A stretch of 64,000 nucleotides of DNA from Stieleria sp. JC731 (lineage in GTDB: Bacteria > Planctomycetota > Planctomycetia > Pirellulales > Pirellulaceae). The position numbers and the translations under genes were made by a program. The notes beneath the pieces are model-generated. The model was not told where the DNA came from and searched no databases. It saw only the letters and a list, made by a program, of their open reading frames with translations. The stretch covers positions 62,001 through 126,000 of the forward strand of contig NZ_JAJKFQ010000026.1 in assembly GCF_020966635.1 (NCBI RefSeq). Direction: 5' to 3'. Shown piece by piece: positions 11,301 through 19,543 of the stretch (within the stretch, counting starts at the first letter, position 1; every line of letters begins with the position of its first letter).

Positions 11301-13308
11301 TTCAATCGCCAGCGACGATGTGATTAAGTCCACAGGCTTTCAGGTTGCCGCAGTGTTCCGAGGACACGAGTTCAGGCAGGATCTTGACGTCAAACGACTT
11401 GGCGGTGTCACGATCACCACGCAGCCACAGCCGAGCACAATCAGCGACATCACCCTGAATGCCAATTCAGCCGGACTGTCTGTCGGTTTCATCTTGGATG
11501 GCTCAGCGAGCATGGACGAACCGCTACAAGGTGAATCAAAGCGACGAATTGATATCGCAAAGGATGCGCTGCAAGCGATGCTAATGGAACTCGCACAGCG
11601 TGGTGACTCCCGTGCAAGTGTTCGGGCGTTTGGTCATCGGGCGGGTTGGAGCACGACAGAGCCACTTCGAATCATGACTCGGCCGGACCTTATCGATTTG
11701 TCGCCAGCACAAGTCGTCCCGGCTCGCGATGTCGAGACGCTTTACGAGCTGTCTCACCTAAACGTCATCGCGGCGCAGAAAACGGCTGCCGAAATTGCAG
11801 CAGTTCAGCCATGGGGCCAGTCGCCACTTTACCTTGCCGTCGCCGATTCACTAGGCGAATTTCCTTCGAACCGAACCGCCGACAATCGGCATATCGTTGT
11901 CATCACCGACGGCGAAAACTATCAGTTCGCACCACCGAGTGATGGGCAATTCAGGCCGACGACCGATCAAGACATTCGCCAGCAATGGCAACGATCCCAA
12001 ATCCCGATCCATATCCTAGGACTGGGAATGGACCGAACCGATGATGCGGGAGCAATTGCGGAATTCGAACAACTCTGCCGAGACACTGGTGGTCAGTTCC
12101 ATGCTCTCCAGTCGTCTACCGACTTGAAACAAACGCTGGCATCGCTGCTGCGAGTCCGCAGCTACGAGGTCGTCAACGAATCTTCACAACTTGCTCCGGT
12201 GACACGAACCAGCGTCGGAAAATCCGTCCGTCTACAGCTTCCTTCTGGAAAGACCCAGCGCTTTGGGCTGCATCTCGAAGGCGACTTCACTCACCCGCCA
12301 GTGAGCGAACAAATGCAGCTGGAAGGCGGTGAATCAATTCAGCTATTCGTGGACACTCAGGGAACTGAAATATTTGCGTTCCCCTTCGACCAGGACGTCG
12401 TCGCATCACAAAGGCTGGTCACGTCGGATAACTCCGATAGCTCGATGCTGCTTCGTTTGCATCAAGCCAAACGCCAACAATCGACTGTCACAATCCAAGC
12501 GTCCGTCCAAGAACTTTCAAGCACAGCGACGAACCGGTTCAAACCAACGGACAAACCACAAAGTTACTGGATCGAAGTCCAGCCGCTGGCGAAGTCGACG
12601 AGCGACAACAGCTTTGTGGAAAGCGGGCAACGATACGTGTTTAACGACCGATCGTTCGAAAACAAAACGCCTGTTCCGGTAATCAGCCTTATCGCTGAAA
12701 ACTGGCCTGCAGCGGCAACACACGCCAGCGTCAACGTTTGGATCGGCGATCAGGATAGTGCTACGGTTGAAATCTTACCTGCCCCATCGGACGCGTTAAC
12801 GTTGGCGGCTCCCGAGACAAAAATTGTTCGCGAAAATCCACGAGGCGGTATCAGCCAAACCATCGCTTTTCAGGCGAACAGCAAACTGATTGCCGAGATG
12901 GCAAAGCCGATTCCCCTGGAGATGGAGGCGTTTACGCCAAACGAAACGGAAGATTCGGTCGCCCATCGCTTCATTCTCCGTTTCAAAGAAGCTAGCGAAG
13001 ACGTTGATACGATCAAGATCGCTCCCCAATCGAAAGGGATCGTCCCGGATCGGATCGTCCGTCAATACGATACGGTTGCTGGCGTTGCGGTACACACGTT
13101 TTACTACGCGACGAAGCCAAGCAACCTAAACGGTATCAACTATCAGATAACCGATCGTGTCTTTGAAATTGAGAATGCAAAGCGACTGCCGTCGCAGACT
13201 CATCCATCGCCCGGGCTGCAAATCGTGATTCCGCCTGAAAACGGATTGATTCCGGTTGGCACCGCATTCCGGCGTCAAACAACGGGCCAAGGTCACTCAC
13301 TTCGATAA
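8350..13308 (+). CDS. Membrane protein with caspase-like and vWA domains
   Basis: A 1652-aa paralogue of the protein at 1813. A basic N-terminus precedes one membrane helix (about residues 38-57, PLLITTSICGFTGLVWLL). The caspase-like domain has His139 (NLHG) and the strand LLVLDC ending Asp186-Cys187, so a Cys is present here, one position earlier than in the canonical D-x-C motif. An EF-hand-like loop follows at residues 260-271 (DRSGDGWVSLTE). After about 650 residues of helical sequence comes a von Willebrand A domain (about 1045-1260) with an intact MIDAS start (DGSAS, from residue 1050) and a later TDGE strand. The C-terminus is beta-rich. vWA domains usually bind protein partners through a metal ion. 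GGAA lies 10-13 bases before the ATG. Protease activity is possible but unproven; it probably acts in the envelope with the T6SS genes downstream. Confidence 0.8.
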   Translation: MSKPYAETSARSKWQGETTGRSHRLSALRRWAARCFWPLLITTSICGFTGLVWLLTLVPKRTPILVFAAAPYQWPLPPVEWEAEDLQRLESLDRQTISMNGNDVDVHGANDFLERLSAAVEHANGQWIDQPLIVWVNLHGISSGDQAYLIPPNASPVDPTTWIDFREILRVFDSSSLQRETLLVLDCNHMQVNWHAGLKANRFVERAGSLIRQAFDKQQIGSNVAFLFSSQDNEHSRHSASLRGSVFGHFFHQAIAGASDRSGDGWVSLTELDQYVKKNVNEWVSFNRASSQSPSLLRHDDTVDFQLVRSMRNTGGQQLTAADVQQPAAPTISDTEMKTLWKSLDALREMAVFQFEPIAFRDLEHRLLWLEQLSVAGAGYQKLANSVAEQLKNDFAAIDKRIANQNSHRDLFFAASRLSGKPAKLPDSASVHSFAVANFLGSESNTVADELAGQLRSFSAQPDVGHLKTAAETFRDSASDIYTEEQLFRMLARYQTPELWDHAASIGRLIQTRNAIDQVWLATGSNNLPRPHWFAVRNTAQLGAIDQLRREIEDDTFSIMPEALETRLDRLDSMLRQQHAEIDQRGNVQKDCDSRAAALPYLAMWRTSPLRHARFAETDQQALNDLVSLIKSNRLLSIELGRQLEGPVSTASDSLSRDFAAQLEQTHQEIRAAIQQSELSDASVVDRIEALLLMPTIDAIQRSELKQTSRQLAAGLAAAMLANQSQAINSDSGQPQSDNYAEQISQWESHPLDVLLDNDESTPLIGPELITSYVESIDKASANATGLKTLEERRDAFVILSSKMRASSAIATPKFATDPLQRLLQNDVQQLLVQQAERSLRDLWGNAGSGEMFCDTAVSNYCDAVEIIEQAWTPISASPIPTSEKNASATFPAITRLRQSLTARLANANEWLTTSSNAAIQIEDSAKIRADLSVATNLAKTEDPSFPDGTAVIKCFQGATAFDPIEIEPSDSRAVGSANESFSLSIASDDVIKSTGFQVAAVFRGHEFRQDLDVKRLGGVTITTQPQPSTISDITLNANSAGLSVGFILDGSASMDEPLQGESKRRIDIAKDALQAMLMELAQRGDSRASVRAFGHRAGWSTTEPLRIMTRPDLIDLSPAQVVPARDVETLYELSHLNVIAAQKTAAEIAAVQPWGQSPLYLAVADSLGEFPSNRTADNRHIVVITDGENYQFAPPSDGQFRPTTDQDIRQQWQRSQIPIHILGLGMDRTDDAGAIAEFEQLCRDTGGQFHALQSSTDLKQTLASLLRVRSYEVVNESSQLAPVTRTSVGKSVRLQLPSGKTQRFGLHLEGDFTHPPVSEQMQLEGGESIQLFVDTQGTEIFAFPFDQDVVASQRLVTSDNSDSSMLLRLHQAKRQQSTVTIQASVQELSSTATNRFKPTDKPQSYWIEVQPLAKSTSDNSFVESGQRYVFNDRSFENKTPVPVISLIAENWPAAATHASVNVWIGDQDSATVEILPAPSDALTLAAPETKIVRENPRGGISQTIAFQANSKLIAEMAKPIPLEMEAFTPNETEDSVAHRFILRFKEASEDVDTIKIAPQSKGIVPDRIVRQYDTVAGVAVHTFYYATKPSNLNGINYQITDRVFEIENAKRLPSQTHPSPGLQIVIPPENGLIPVGTAFRRQTTGQGHSLR

Positions 13309-13513
13309 TGCCCCTTTGGCATTCCGAACGTCTTGCTGACCTACAAGCTTCAAACGACTTGGCACATGCGATAGAAGCGTCCCAAACAACCTATGCGTTG
13401 GACGACACTCCACGCTGTGTGGCCGGCTTGCGAGTACCGAAGATCCGAAAACAGAAGATCCGATAGTCGAGCGTCTAGCAACGATGCGGTGCGACTTGCG
13501 CTATCAACAGAAC

Positions 13514-14998
13514 TTAGAAGGTCCAGCGGAAATCCATTCGGATCATGCTTTCGTACCAGTGGCTGGTCGTGACCGTTGTGCCGCCACTGACACCTAATTC
13601 GAACAGCCCGAATTCGCCTCCGGAGTCCTTCACAACGCGAATGCCGGGGAACACGTTGATGATGTCTTCGCCATCAACAGTGATCGCTTGTCCAAGCGAA
13701 CCGGTTTTCTGAGCGTTCAAGACCGACCAAGCGACCATTTCAAAAGTCGGAATGATTGCAAACGTGTCACTGTCGTATAGTACGTTTGCGACACCGAACC
13801 CATATCGCAGAACGGGGCCTGAAAAATCAGGCTCACCACCGATAGGGAACCACAGCTTCAATTCGCTGTGCAGCATTGTGCGGTCACTGTACCGGTAACC
13901 TGCGACGAAGCCCGGTTCCATCGAGACATGCCCATTTCCACGACCGGCCTTTGCAGTCCCGGTCGCCATTTGGGTTCGCAAGACTTGCGTCAGCAAAAGC
14001 GAGTCACCATCCATCATGACGGTTTTGGTTGTCAAAACCATATCACCGAGGCTACCGGTGTTACCCAGCACGGTTGGATCGATAAAGCGAAGCGGAAGTT
14101 CCGTCGTGGCAGAAAACTTCGCACCGCCAACTTCGATAGCGACGCGTAAATCCTGGTAGTCGACCGAATCCTCGACCGGTACGGTAAGCGATGGGCCTTT
14201 CGCTCCTCCCATCCGCGACCAAAAGAATTCAGCACGGTCGGGGTATTCCCAGTTGTAGCCCGCTTCCAAACGGACGCGAATGTTGTTCGAGGGACGCGCT
14301 GCATCGATTTCGGAAAGTGCAAAGGGCAGTCGCTCGACACCAACGCCCAGATCTCGGCATCGGGCAACGGCCATCATCGTGTGAAACTTGTCCAGGACAT
14401 TCCGAATCGGCGTACGCCGTGTCTGGAAGCGATCGGCGAGCCGACTTTTGACGGTACCGGGCACCCAGCGAGAGTCCGCTTGAGCCTGTGACGGCAACTG
14501 AACTCTTTCTTCTGCCAAGTTCAGTCCGGCGACACCATCTTTATATTGCTGCGCTTCCAATTCGCCCGTGATCGACGGAACCGCAATCGGCTCGAGCGCA
14601 TCGGCAATATGAACTTCTGGATGCAGCATCGGCAAGCCGTTGGCCCCATGGGTCGGGACCGCCGGCTGAAACACCAGCTTGGGCCGATTGGATCCGCCAA
14701 CGATCGAGGGACTGGGCGACTGAGCCCAAGTCGGAATGGACGACGTTTCTGCGGGCATTGTCATCGATTGCTGCACATCGATGGACGGCGTGGACGCGGT
14801 TGCCGGCGCGGGCAAGACGAACTCGCTGGTGCTAGCATCCGACATCAACGGCGATTGTGCTGTTGCAACGAACCCCGATAGCGGCAAGCTTCCGAGGGCG
14901 AGCAGCAATGTTTGCAGTGGGGAGGTTTTGCCGCGTTGGGTCACTGAATCTCTTAAGCCAACGAGTCTGTCGAGTTGTTCGCTGTGGAACAGGGCCAT
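13514..14998 (-). CDS. Outer-membrane beta-barrel protein, transporter-like
   Basis: A 494-aa secreted protein. From the ATG at 14998 a basic n-region leads to a hydrophobic stretch (LQTLLLALGSLPLSGFVATAQS), a plausible Sec signal; the frame extends to 15109, which would only lengthen the n-region. A Pro/Ser-rich spacer is followed by about 300 residues of alternating beta-strands (for example RVRLEAGYNWEYPDRAEFFW, MEPGFVAGYRYSDRTMLHSE) ending in the aromatic residue of RWTF, the usual outer-membrane insertion signature. It resembles the barrel proteins often annotated as transporters or phenol-pathway MetA-like, but no substrate can be named. It is convergent with the caspase/vWA gene and divergent from tssK. 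It could be an outer-membrane piece of the neighbouring secretion machinery or an unrelated porin. Confidence 0.75.
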   Translation of the reverse strand: MALFHSEQLDRLVGLRDSVTQRGKTSPLQTLLLALGSLPLSGFVATAQSPLMSDASTSEFVLPAPATASTPSIDVQQSMTMPAETSSIPTWAQSPSPSIVGGSNRPKLVFQPAVPTHGANGLPMLHPEVHIADALEPIAVPSITGELEAQQYKDGVAGLNLAEERVQLPSQAQADSRWVPGTVKSRLADRFQTRRTPIRNVLDKFHTMMAVARCRDLGVGVERLPFALSEIDAARPSNNIRVRLEAGYNWEYPDRAEFFWSRMGGAKGPSLTVPVEDSVDYQDLRVAIEVGGAKFSATTELPLRFIDPTVLGNTGSLGDMVLTTKTVMMDGDSLLLTQVLRTQMATGTAKAGRGNGHVSMEPGFVAGYRYSDRTMLHSELKLWFPIGGEPDFSGPVLRYGFGVANVLYDSDTFAIIPTFEMVAWSVLNAQKTGSLGQAITVDGEDIINVFPGIRVVKDSGGEFGLFELGVSGGTTVTTSHWYESMIRMDFRWTF

Positions 14999-15325
14999 GA
15001 AACAAGGCCGCGCGCAATCATCCTGTTGCGGCACCGGTGCGTTGATTGTTGTATCGGTCATTCCGCCAGTACCGGTCATGAAAACTGGGGAACTTCGATC
15101 GGTTATCAATCAGTCTGCATTCGATTTTGATTGGAATCATGTCAGAAGTCGGACGTTGCGATTGTCGTGTGCCGATACGGATTCCGTTGAATTACCGAAA
15201 CCGCGCAACCCACCAGCCTTTCCCAAGCTGCAAGGTGGTCGCGACCGGCAGGCAAAGCTTACAATTCAACACAAGCGACCTCTCCCACAACCGGCACCAC
15301 CAGCTCGACTGAGGCTTACGGGCCC
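14999..15325. other. Divergent intergenic region, barrel gene / tssK
   Basis: No gene or repeat seen. It must contain the start signals for the T6SS genes rightward and possibly for the barrel gene leftward; I cannot point to convincing -35/-10 boxes. Part may be the N-terminal extension of the barrel gene (open to 15109). Confidence 0.4.
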
Positions 15326-16756
15326 ATGAAAAACCCTCCCGTCCATTGGTATCAAGGACTGTTCGTCCGACCGCAGCATTTCCAAGCCGCGGACCGATAC
15401 TGGTTGGAACACAGCCATACATCGGAGAGCTGGGACCATCCTTACAATTATGGGCTTCGCTCATTCAGTTACAGTAAAGATGCCTTGGCAAGCGGCCGGT
15501 TTCGCGTCGAAGAACTTGATGCAAGATTGCGTGACGGGACGCTTATCCGACTTGAGCACGGTCAAGAGCTTGAGATCGATTTGAAGCAGGCGTTTGACAA
15601 TCAAGCCGACTCCGATGGCGACAACACACTGATGATTCACATCGGTGTTCCGAAGTTAAATCTAGGCGGCAGCAACGTCAGCCAGCCAGACGCTTCTTCG
15701 ATGACACGCTATTCGAGAATCGAATCTCACATTGCTGATGAAAATGGCCAGTCCAGCGGTCAAGCGATCGAGTTTCGCAAGTTAAACCTTCGTTTGATCG
15801 TCGGCGACGATGTCGCTGGCTACGAGGCCATTCCGGTCGCTCGGGTCCGCAGCGCCAGCGACCGAGATGTGCAGCCGATTATCGATGATCAGTACATACC
15901 GCCGATCCTATCGACTCAGTCCTGGCCTCACCTTCGTCGTCACTACATCCAAGGTATCCGTGATGTGCTCAGCGGAAACATGGATGTGCTCAGCGAACCT
16001 GTCCGCCAGCTAAGCGTTGGACGTCATAGCCTTGAACCGGCGGATTCGGGACGCGTCTCGATGCTGGACCGGTTGAACGAAGCCTACAGTGCACTGGATG
16101 TGATGGCGCCGGCACTGGGGGTCCACCCGTTTACGGCGTATAGCGAATTGGCGAGGATCTTGGGACGTCTTTCGATCTTTGGAGCGCAAAGACGCGCCGT
16201 TGATATCGAGCCTTATGACCACGACAACATCGGCTTTATTTTCGCTGACATTCGCGAGAAGATCCTCGGCATTTTATACGCCACGCAGTTTGATGAATAT
16301 CTGCGAGCGAACTTCGATGGCCACGGTTCGACCATGATTGCCAAGCTCGGACCGGAGTGGTTTGACCCCGGTTGGGAATGGTACCTTGGCGTCGAACGGG
16401 GTGGTGCCAGCGAGTCAACGATGCTCGAATTGCTGGAACGATCGTCGGAATGGTACTGGGTTTTCGCCAGCGCAGACCAAGTCGAAAACTATTTTCACAT
16501 CCGGCAGAACGGACTCAAGCGAGAGATCGTCAATTCCACCATTCCAGATCTACCATCGCGACAATACTGGACATACTACAAGGTGTCGCAGGACGAATAT
16601 GAATCACCGGCATGGGCCGAGATTCGACGGACCCAATCGATCGCGATGCGGGTCCGGAACTTCGAAGAACTGACCGGTGCAAGGCACCTCGACGTGGTAT
16701 TGCCCGATGGCAACCGTGCTCGCTTGCGATTCGCCCTCTTTGCCATCCGAAGCTAG
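15326..16756 (+). CDS. tssK: T6SS baseplate subunit TssK
   Basis: A 476-aa protein of the TssK (ImpJ/VasE) family, which links the phage-like baseplate of the type VI secretion system to the membrane complex. The N-terminus has the family signature (VHWYQGLFVRPQHFQAADRYW, equivalent to the common W..GLFLxPQHFQ). Length is close to the usual 440-460 aa and the sequence looks intact to its C-terminus (RARLRFALFAIRS). tssL follows after only 3 bases, so the two should be co-transcribed and perhaps coupled in translation. In canonical clusters tssK, tssL and tssM are also consecutive, which supports the assignment. Sheath (TssB/C), tube (Hcp), VgrG and ClpV genes are not in this window and must lie elsewhere if the system is functional. 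Confidence 0.93.
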   Translation: MKNPPVHWYQGLFVRPQHFQAADRYWLEHSHTSESWDHPYNYGLRSFSYSKDALASGRFRVEELDARLRDGTLIRLEHGQELEIDLKQAFDNQADSDGDNTLMIHIGVPKLNLGGSNVSQPDASSMTRYSRIESHIADENGQSSGQAIEFRKLNLRLIVGDDVAGYEAIPVARVRSASDRDVQPIIDDQYIPPILSTQSWPHLRRHYIQGIRDVLSGNMDVLSEPVRQLSVGRHSLEPADSGRVSMLDRLNEAYSALDVMAPALGVHPFTAYSELARILGRLSIFGAQRRAVDIEPYDHDNIGFIFADIREKILGILYATQFDEYLRANFDGHGSTMIAKLGPEWFDPGWEWYLGVERGGASESTMLELLERSSEWYWVFASADQVENYFHIRQNGLKREIVNSTIPDLPSRQYWTYYKVSQDEYESPAWAEIRRTQSIAMRVRNFEELTGARHLDVVLPDGNRARLRFALFAIRS

Positions 16757-16759
16757 GCC

Positions 16760-17410
16760 ATGACTCCGCGATTTGCCGATGCCGTCGATCCGATTTTGAT
16801 CCATGCGTTTTCGCTGATGCAGCGAATCGATGGCGGTTCGGAAATTTCACCGGCTGAAGAAAAGCGAACCTTCGAAGGTCTGTTTCAGCAGGCAGACCGG
16901 CGACTGGAAGGCTTTTCGGACGACTGGGAGTTGGCTAAATACGCCTTGGCCAGTTGGATTGATGAGATGCTTGTCGATGCACACATCTGGCCAGGACAAC
17001 TTTGGTGGCGTGACAACGTTCTGGAATGGACGCTATTCAAATCGCGACGTTGCAATGACTTGTACTACGTCAACGCAAACCAAGCTTTGAATTCCGGATT
17101 CGACGACGCACTGCAATTGATTTATGTCTGCGTCATGCTTGGCTTTCGTGGTCTTTACCGCGATTCACATTTGAATCGCATGCTGATCGACAAATACGGC
17201 TTGCCGTCCGAACTGCCTGCCTGGGCTTCCGAGTATGCAGGTGTAGTCGGTCAAGCGAGACAACGCTGGAACGAGGCGACCGCGGGACAGGAAAGCGACC
17301 GCGAAATCGCGACGGCGATGCCACTTTGGTCGCGTGCCCATATGGTTTGGCCATGGCTGATCGTAACGTTGTTGGTCGGCTTGGTGGCCCTCACATTTTT
17401 GATCACGTAG
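16760..17410 (+). CDS. tssL: T6SS membrane protein TssL (DotU family)
   Basis: A 216-aa protein of the DotU/TssL family, an inner-membrane component that contacts TssM and TssK. The cytoplasmic hook domain is recognisable: ILIHAFSLMQRI, then ALASWIDEMLVDAHIWPGQLWWRDNVLEWTLF and the conserved YVCVMLGFRGLYRDS. One C-terminal membrane helix (WPWLIVTLLVGLVALTFLI, about residues 193-212) ends the protein, as in short TssL proteins without a peptidoglycan-binding OmpA domain. The start is 3 bases after the tssK stop. A 126-bp gap separates it from the TssM-like gene. Confidence 0.93.
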   Translation: MTPRFADAVDPILIHAFSLMQRIDGGSEISPAEEKRTFEGLFQQADRRLEGFSDDWELAKYALASWIDEMLVDAHIWPGQLWWRDNVLEWTLFKSRRCNDLYYVNANQALNSGFDDALQLIYVCVMLGFRGLYRDSHLNRMLIDKYGLPSELPAWASEYAGVVGQARQRWNEATAGQESDREIATAMPLWSRAHMVWPWLIVTLLVGLVALTFLIT

Positions 17411-17536
17411 CGAGAAGGTTTCAGGTCAACTTTGGCCCGACCGCAAAGATCCGGAACGAATCGGAAGCAGGGCGATCAACGCTTTCGCAACATTTAATCC
17501 CAAACGCACCGACAATTCACAAGCTTGCGAACCGAG

Positions 17537-19543
17537 ATGTCCAACGCAGCGACTCCTGAAGAAAAGCCGAAACGCAAGCGATGGTATCGTCGACTGACGC
17601 CACAAACGGTCGCCGGTCGCGCGGCTTTTTTTACGTCGCTGGTTCTCTGGATCGTCTTGATCGTCGTTTGGTGCCTGCGTCTTTTTGGTGTCGATAGCGT
17701 CCGCGTCGCACACAGCATCAGTGTCGCCCATGCGTTTGGCGAAGTGGCACTAGCGATCGTGATTCCCATCGTGCTGTACTTTGGGATCAAGCGATGGAAC
17801 CGAGTGATCGAAGGTGAATTTCCAGACATCGATCGTGCATGGGAAGCCGGCGTCGCGGCACTGGAAGCGAAAGGTGTATCGCCAACCGATTTCCCAATCT
17901 TCATGGTCCTGGGATCGTCTGACGAGCACGACGAACGCGGCTTGATGGAAGCACTCGATTCGCCACTTTTGATCCATGGAGTCCCCGCGTCCGATGGTGT
18001 TTCGCATGCGCTGAAATGGTACCTGACTCCGGACGCTCTTTACCTGTTCTGTCCAGGTGCAAGCTCACTTAGCAAATTGATGAGCCGACTTCGTTCGACT
18101 CCGCTGCGTCACGCTCCCATCCGGCAGCTGACTCGTCAATCGGCTCCGACTGAAACTTCGTCCGTCGGTCCGACAAGAATCGAACGTGTCGAACGCAAGC
18201 CAGCGACAGCCCCATCGCCGACGCCAGCGACTGCGAACACACCCGCTGCCCCTCCAACACCACCGCCACCCCCTCAGCAGCCCGCCAGTCGTCCGCCACA
18301 ACCGACCGGCACGTTCATGGGCACGATCGGACAACATTCGTTATCACCACAAACACCCGAACCGGCCGCACCTTCGGCCTTCAACCCACCGCAAGTGTCC
18401 AAACCTTTGGCACCCGCGAACGCGCCTACGGGCCAAAGCCAATTAAAGCCGATGCCGTCAATGGCCAACGCTCCCTTCGGGGCCCCGCGCTCGATCGCAG
18501 CTGCGCATCAAGGCACATTGATGATCGATCAATCCACTGCCGCCGCGATGGCAAAAGAGATCGCTCAAGAACGTTCGCCGCAAGAACCCGCTTCGTCAGC
18601 AACACCGCCTGACGCAATGAGGCAAAGCTCTGCAGCAGCGGCACCACCAATTGGGACAGTAAGCACACCGTCGCTGGACCAAAAACCGAGCGCGACGATC
18701 AAGGCGTCTCAAATGGCGATGCCACAAGTCAGCGCGAGTAAAAAAATCGCTTTGCCCGAAAACCTGGACACTTCAGATCAACTTGCCAGGCTGACGTATG
18801 TCTGCAAACTGCTGAAGCGATTTCGCCGCCCGGTTTGCGGAATCAATGGTGCGGTGACGCTATTGCCATTTGAGCTTTCGCAAGTTGGACCGCTGCAACT
18901 GGCCGCCGTTGCACAATCGGCGCGAAATGACGTCACAACCATTCAGAAACATCTTGGCGTTCGCTTCCCGGTGACCGCGTTGCTTGTCGGGCTTGAACGT
19001 GAAGCCGGTTTTATCGAACTGGTTCGCCGACTCGGTGCAGACCTTCTATCGCGTCGACTTGGCGGCCGTTTTGACTTACGCAGTCGCCCAACGCCCAATG
19101 AGTTGAACACACACAGCGATCGGTTATGCGATGCTTTCGAAGACTGGGTTCATCGGCTATTCAGTCGCGACGATGGGTTGGAACAACAACGCGGCAACCG
19201 CAAGCTTTATTCGCTGACCTGTCGCATTCGGCACGAGCTAAAACCACGACTGAGAATCGTTCTTGGGCAAGCGTTCGGATGTGAATCCAACGACCAAGTC
19301 GAAAACGTTGACACCGACGAAGCATTCTTTTTCAGTGGCTGCTACTTTGCGGCAAGCGGTGCCGAAACGGGCAGGCCAGCCTTCGTCAAAGGCGTCTTGA
19401 AAGACAAGCTTGTTGACGAGCAATCGAAGGTCCAATGGACTGAGGATTCCCTCGCAACGCATCGATATTTCCGAGCCGTTTGCCTGGTCGGATGGCTGTT
19501 CGCCGTGATCCTATTGATCGTCCTGATCATGCGTTTGATCTAA
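17537..19543 (+). CDS. Truncated TssM/IcmF-like T6SS protein
   Basis: A 668-aa TssM-related protein, much shorter than the usual 1100-1200 aa. The ATG at 17537 is preferred to the TTG four codons earlier. Two membrane helices (about residues 27-50 and 58-80) are followed by the region where TssM has its P-loop; here it reads VLGSSDEHDERG, without the GxxxxGK[ST] lysine. A Pro/Ala/Gln-rich insert (about 200-400) comes next, then the IcmF-type cytoplasmic module: TYVCKLLKRFRRPVCGINGAVTLLPF, FPVTALLVGLE, RRLGGRFD and AFVKGVLKDKL. The protein stops right after a third membrane helix (last 22 residues), so the periplasmic domain that meets TssJ is absent. Its 3' end overlaps the convergent TolC-like gene by 33 bp. 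The family is clear; the architecture is unusual. Confidence 0.85.
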   Translation: MSNAATPEEKPKRKRWYRRLTPQTVAGRAAFFTSLVLWIVLIVVWCLRLFGVDSVRVAHSISVAHAFGEVALAIVIPIVLYFGIKRWNRVIEGEFPDIDRAWEAGVAALEAKGVSPTDFPIFMVLGSSDEHDERGLMEALDSPLLIHGVPASDGVSHALKWYLTPDALYLFCPGASSLSKLMSRLRSTPLRHAPIRQLTRQSAPTETSSVGPTRIERVERKPATAPSPTPATANTPAAPPTPPPPPQQPASRPPQPTGTFMGTIGQHSLSPQTPEPAAPSAFNPPQVSKPLAPANAPTGQSQLKPMPSMANAPFGAPRSIAAAHQGTLMIDQSTAAAMAKEIAQERSPQEPASSATPPDAMRQSSAAAAPPIGTVSTPSLDQKPSATIKASQMAMPQVSASKKIALPENLDTSDQLARLTYVCKLLKRFRRPVCGINGAVTLLPFELSQVGPLQLAAVAQSARNDVTTIQKHLGVRFPVTALLVGLEREAGFIELVRRLGADLLSRRLGGRFDLRSRPTPNELNTHSDRLCDAFEDWVHRLFSRDDGLEQQRGNRKLYSLTCRIRHELKPRLRIVLGQAFGCESNDQVENVDTDEAFFFSGCYFAASGAETGRPAFVKGVLKDKLVDEQSKVQWTEDSLATHRYFRAVCLVGWLFAVILLIVLIMRLI

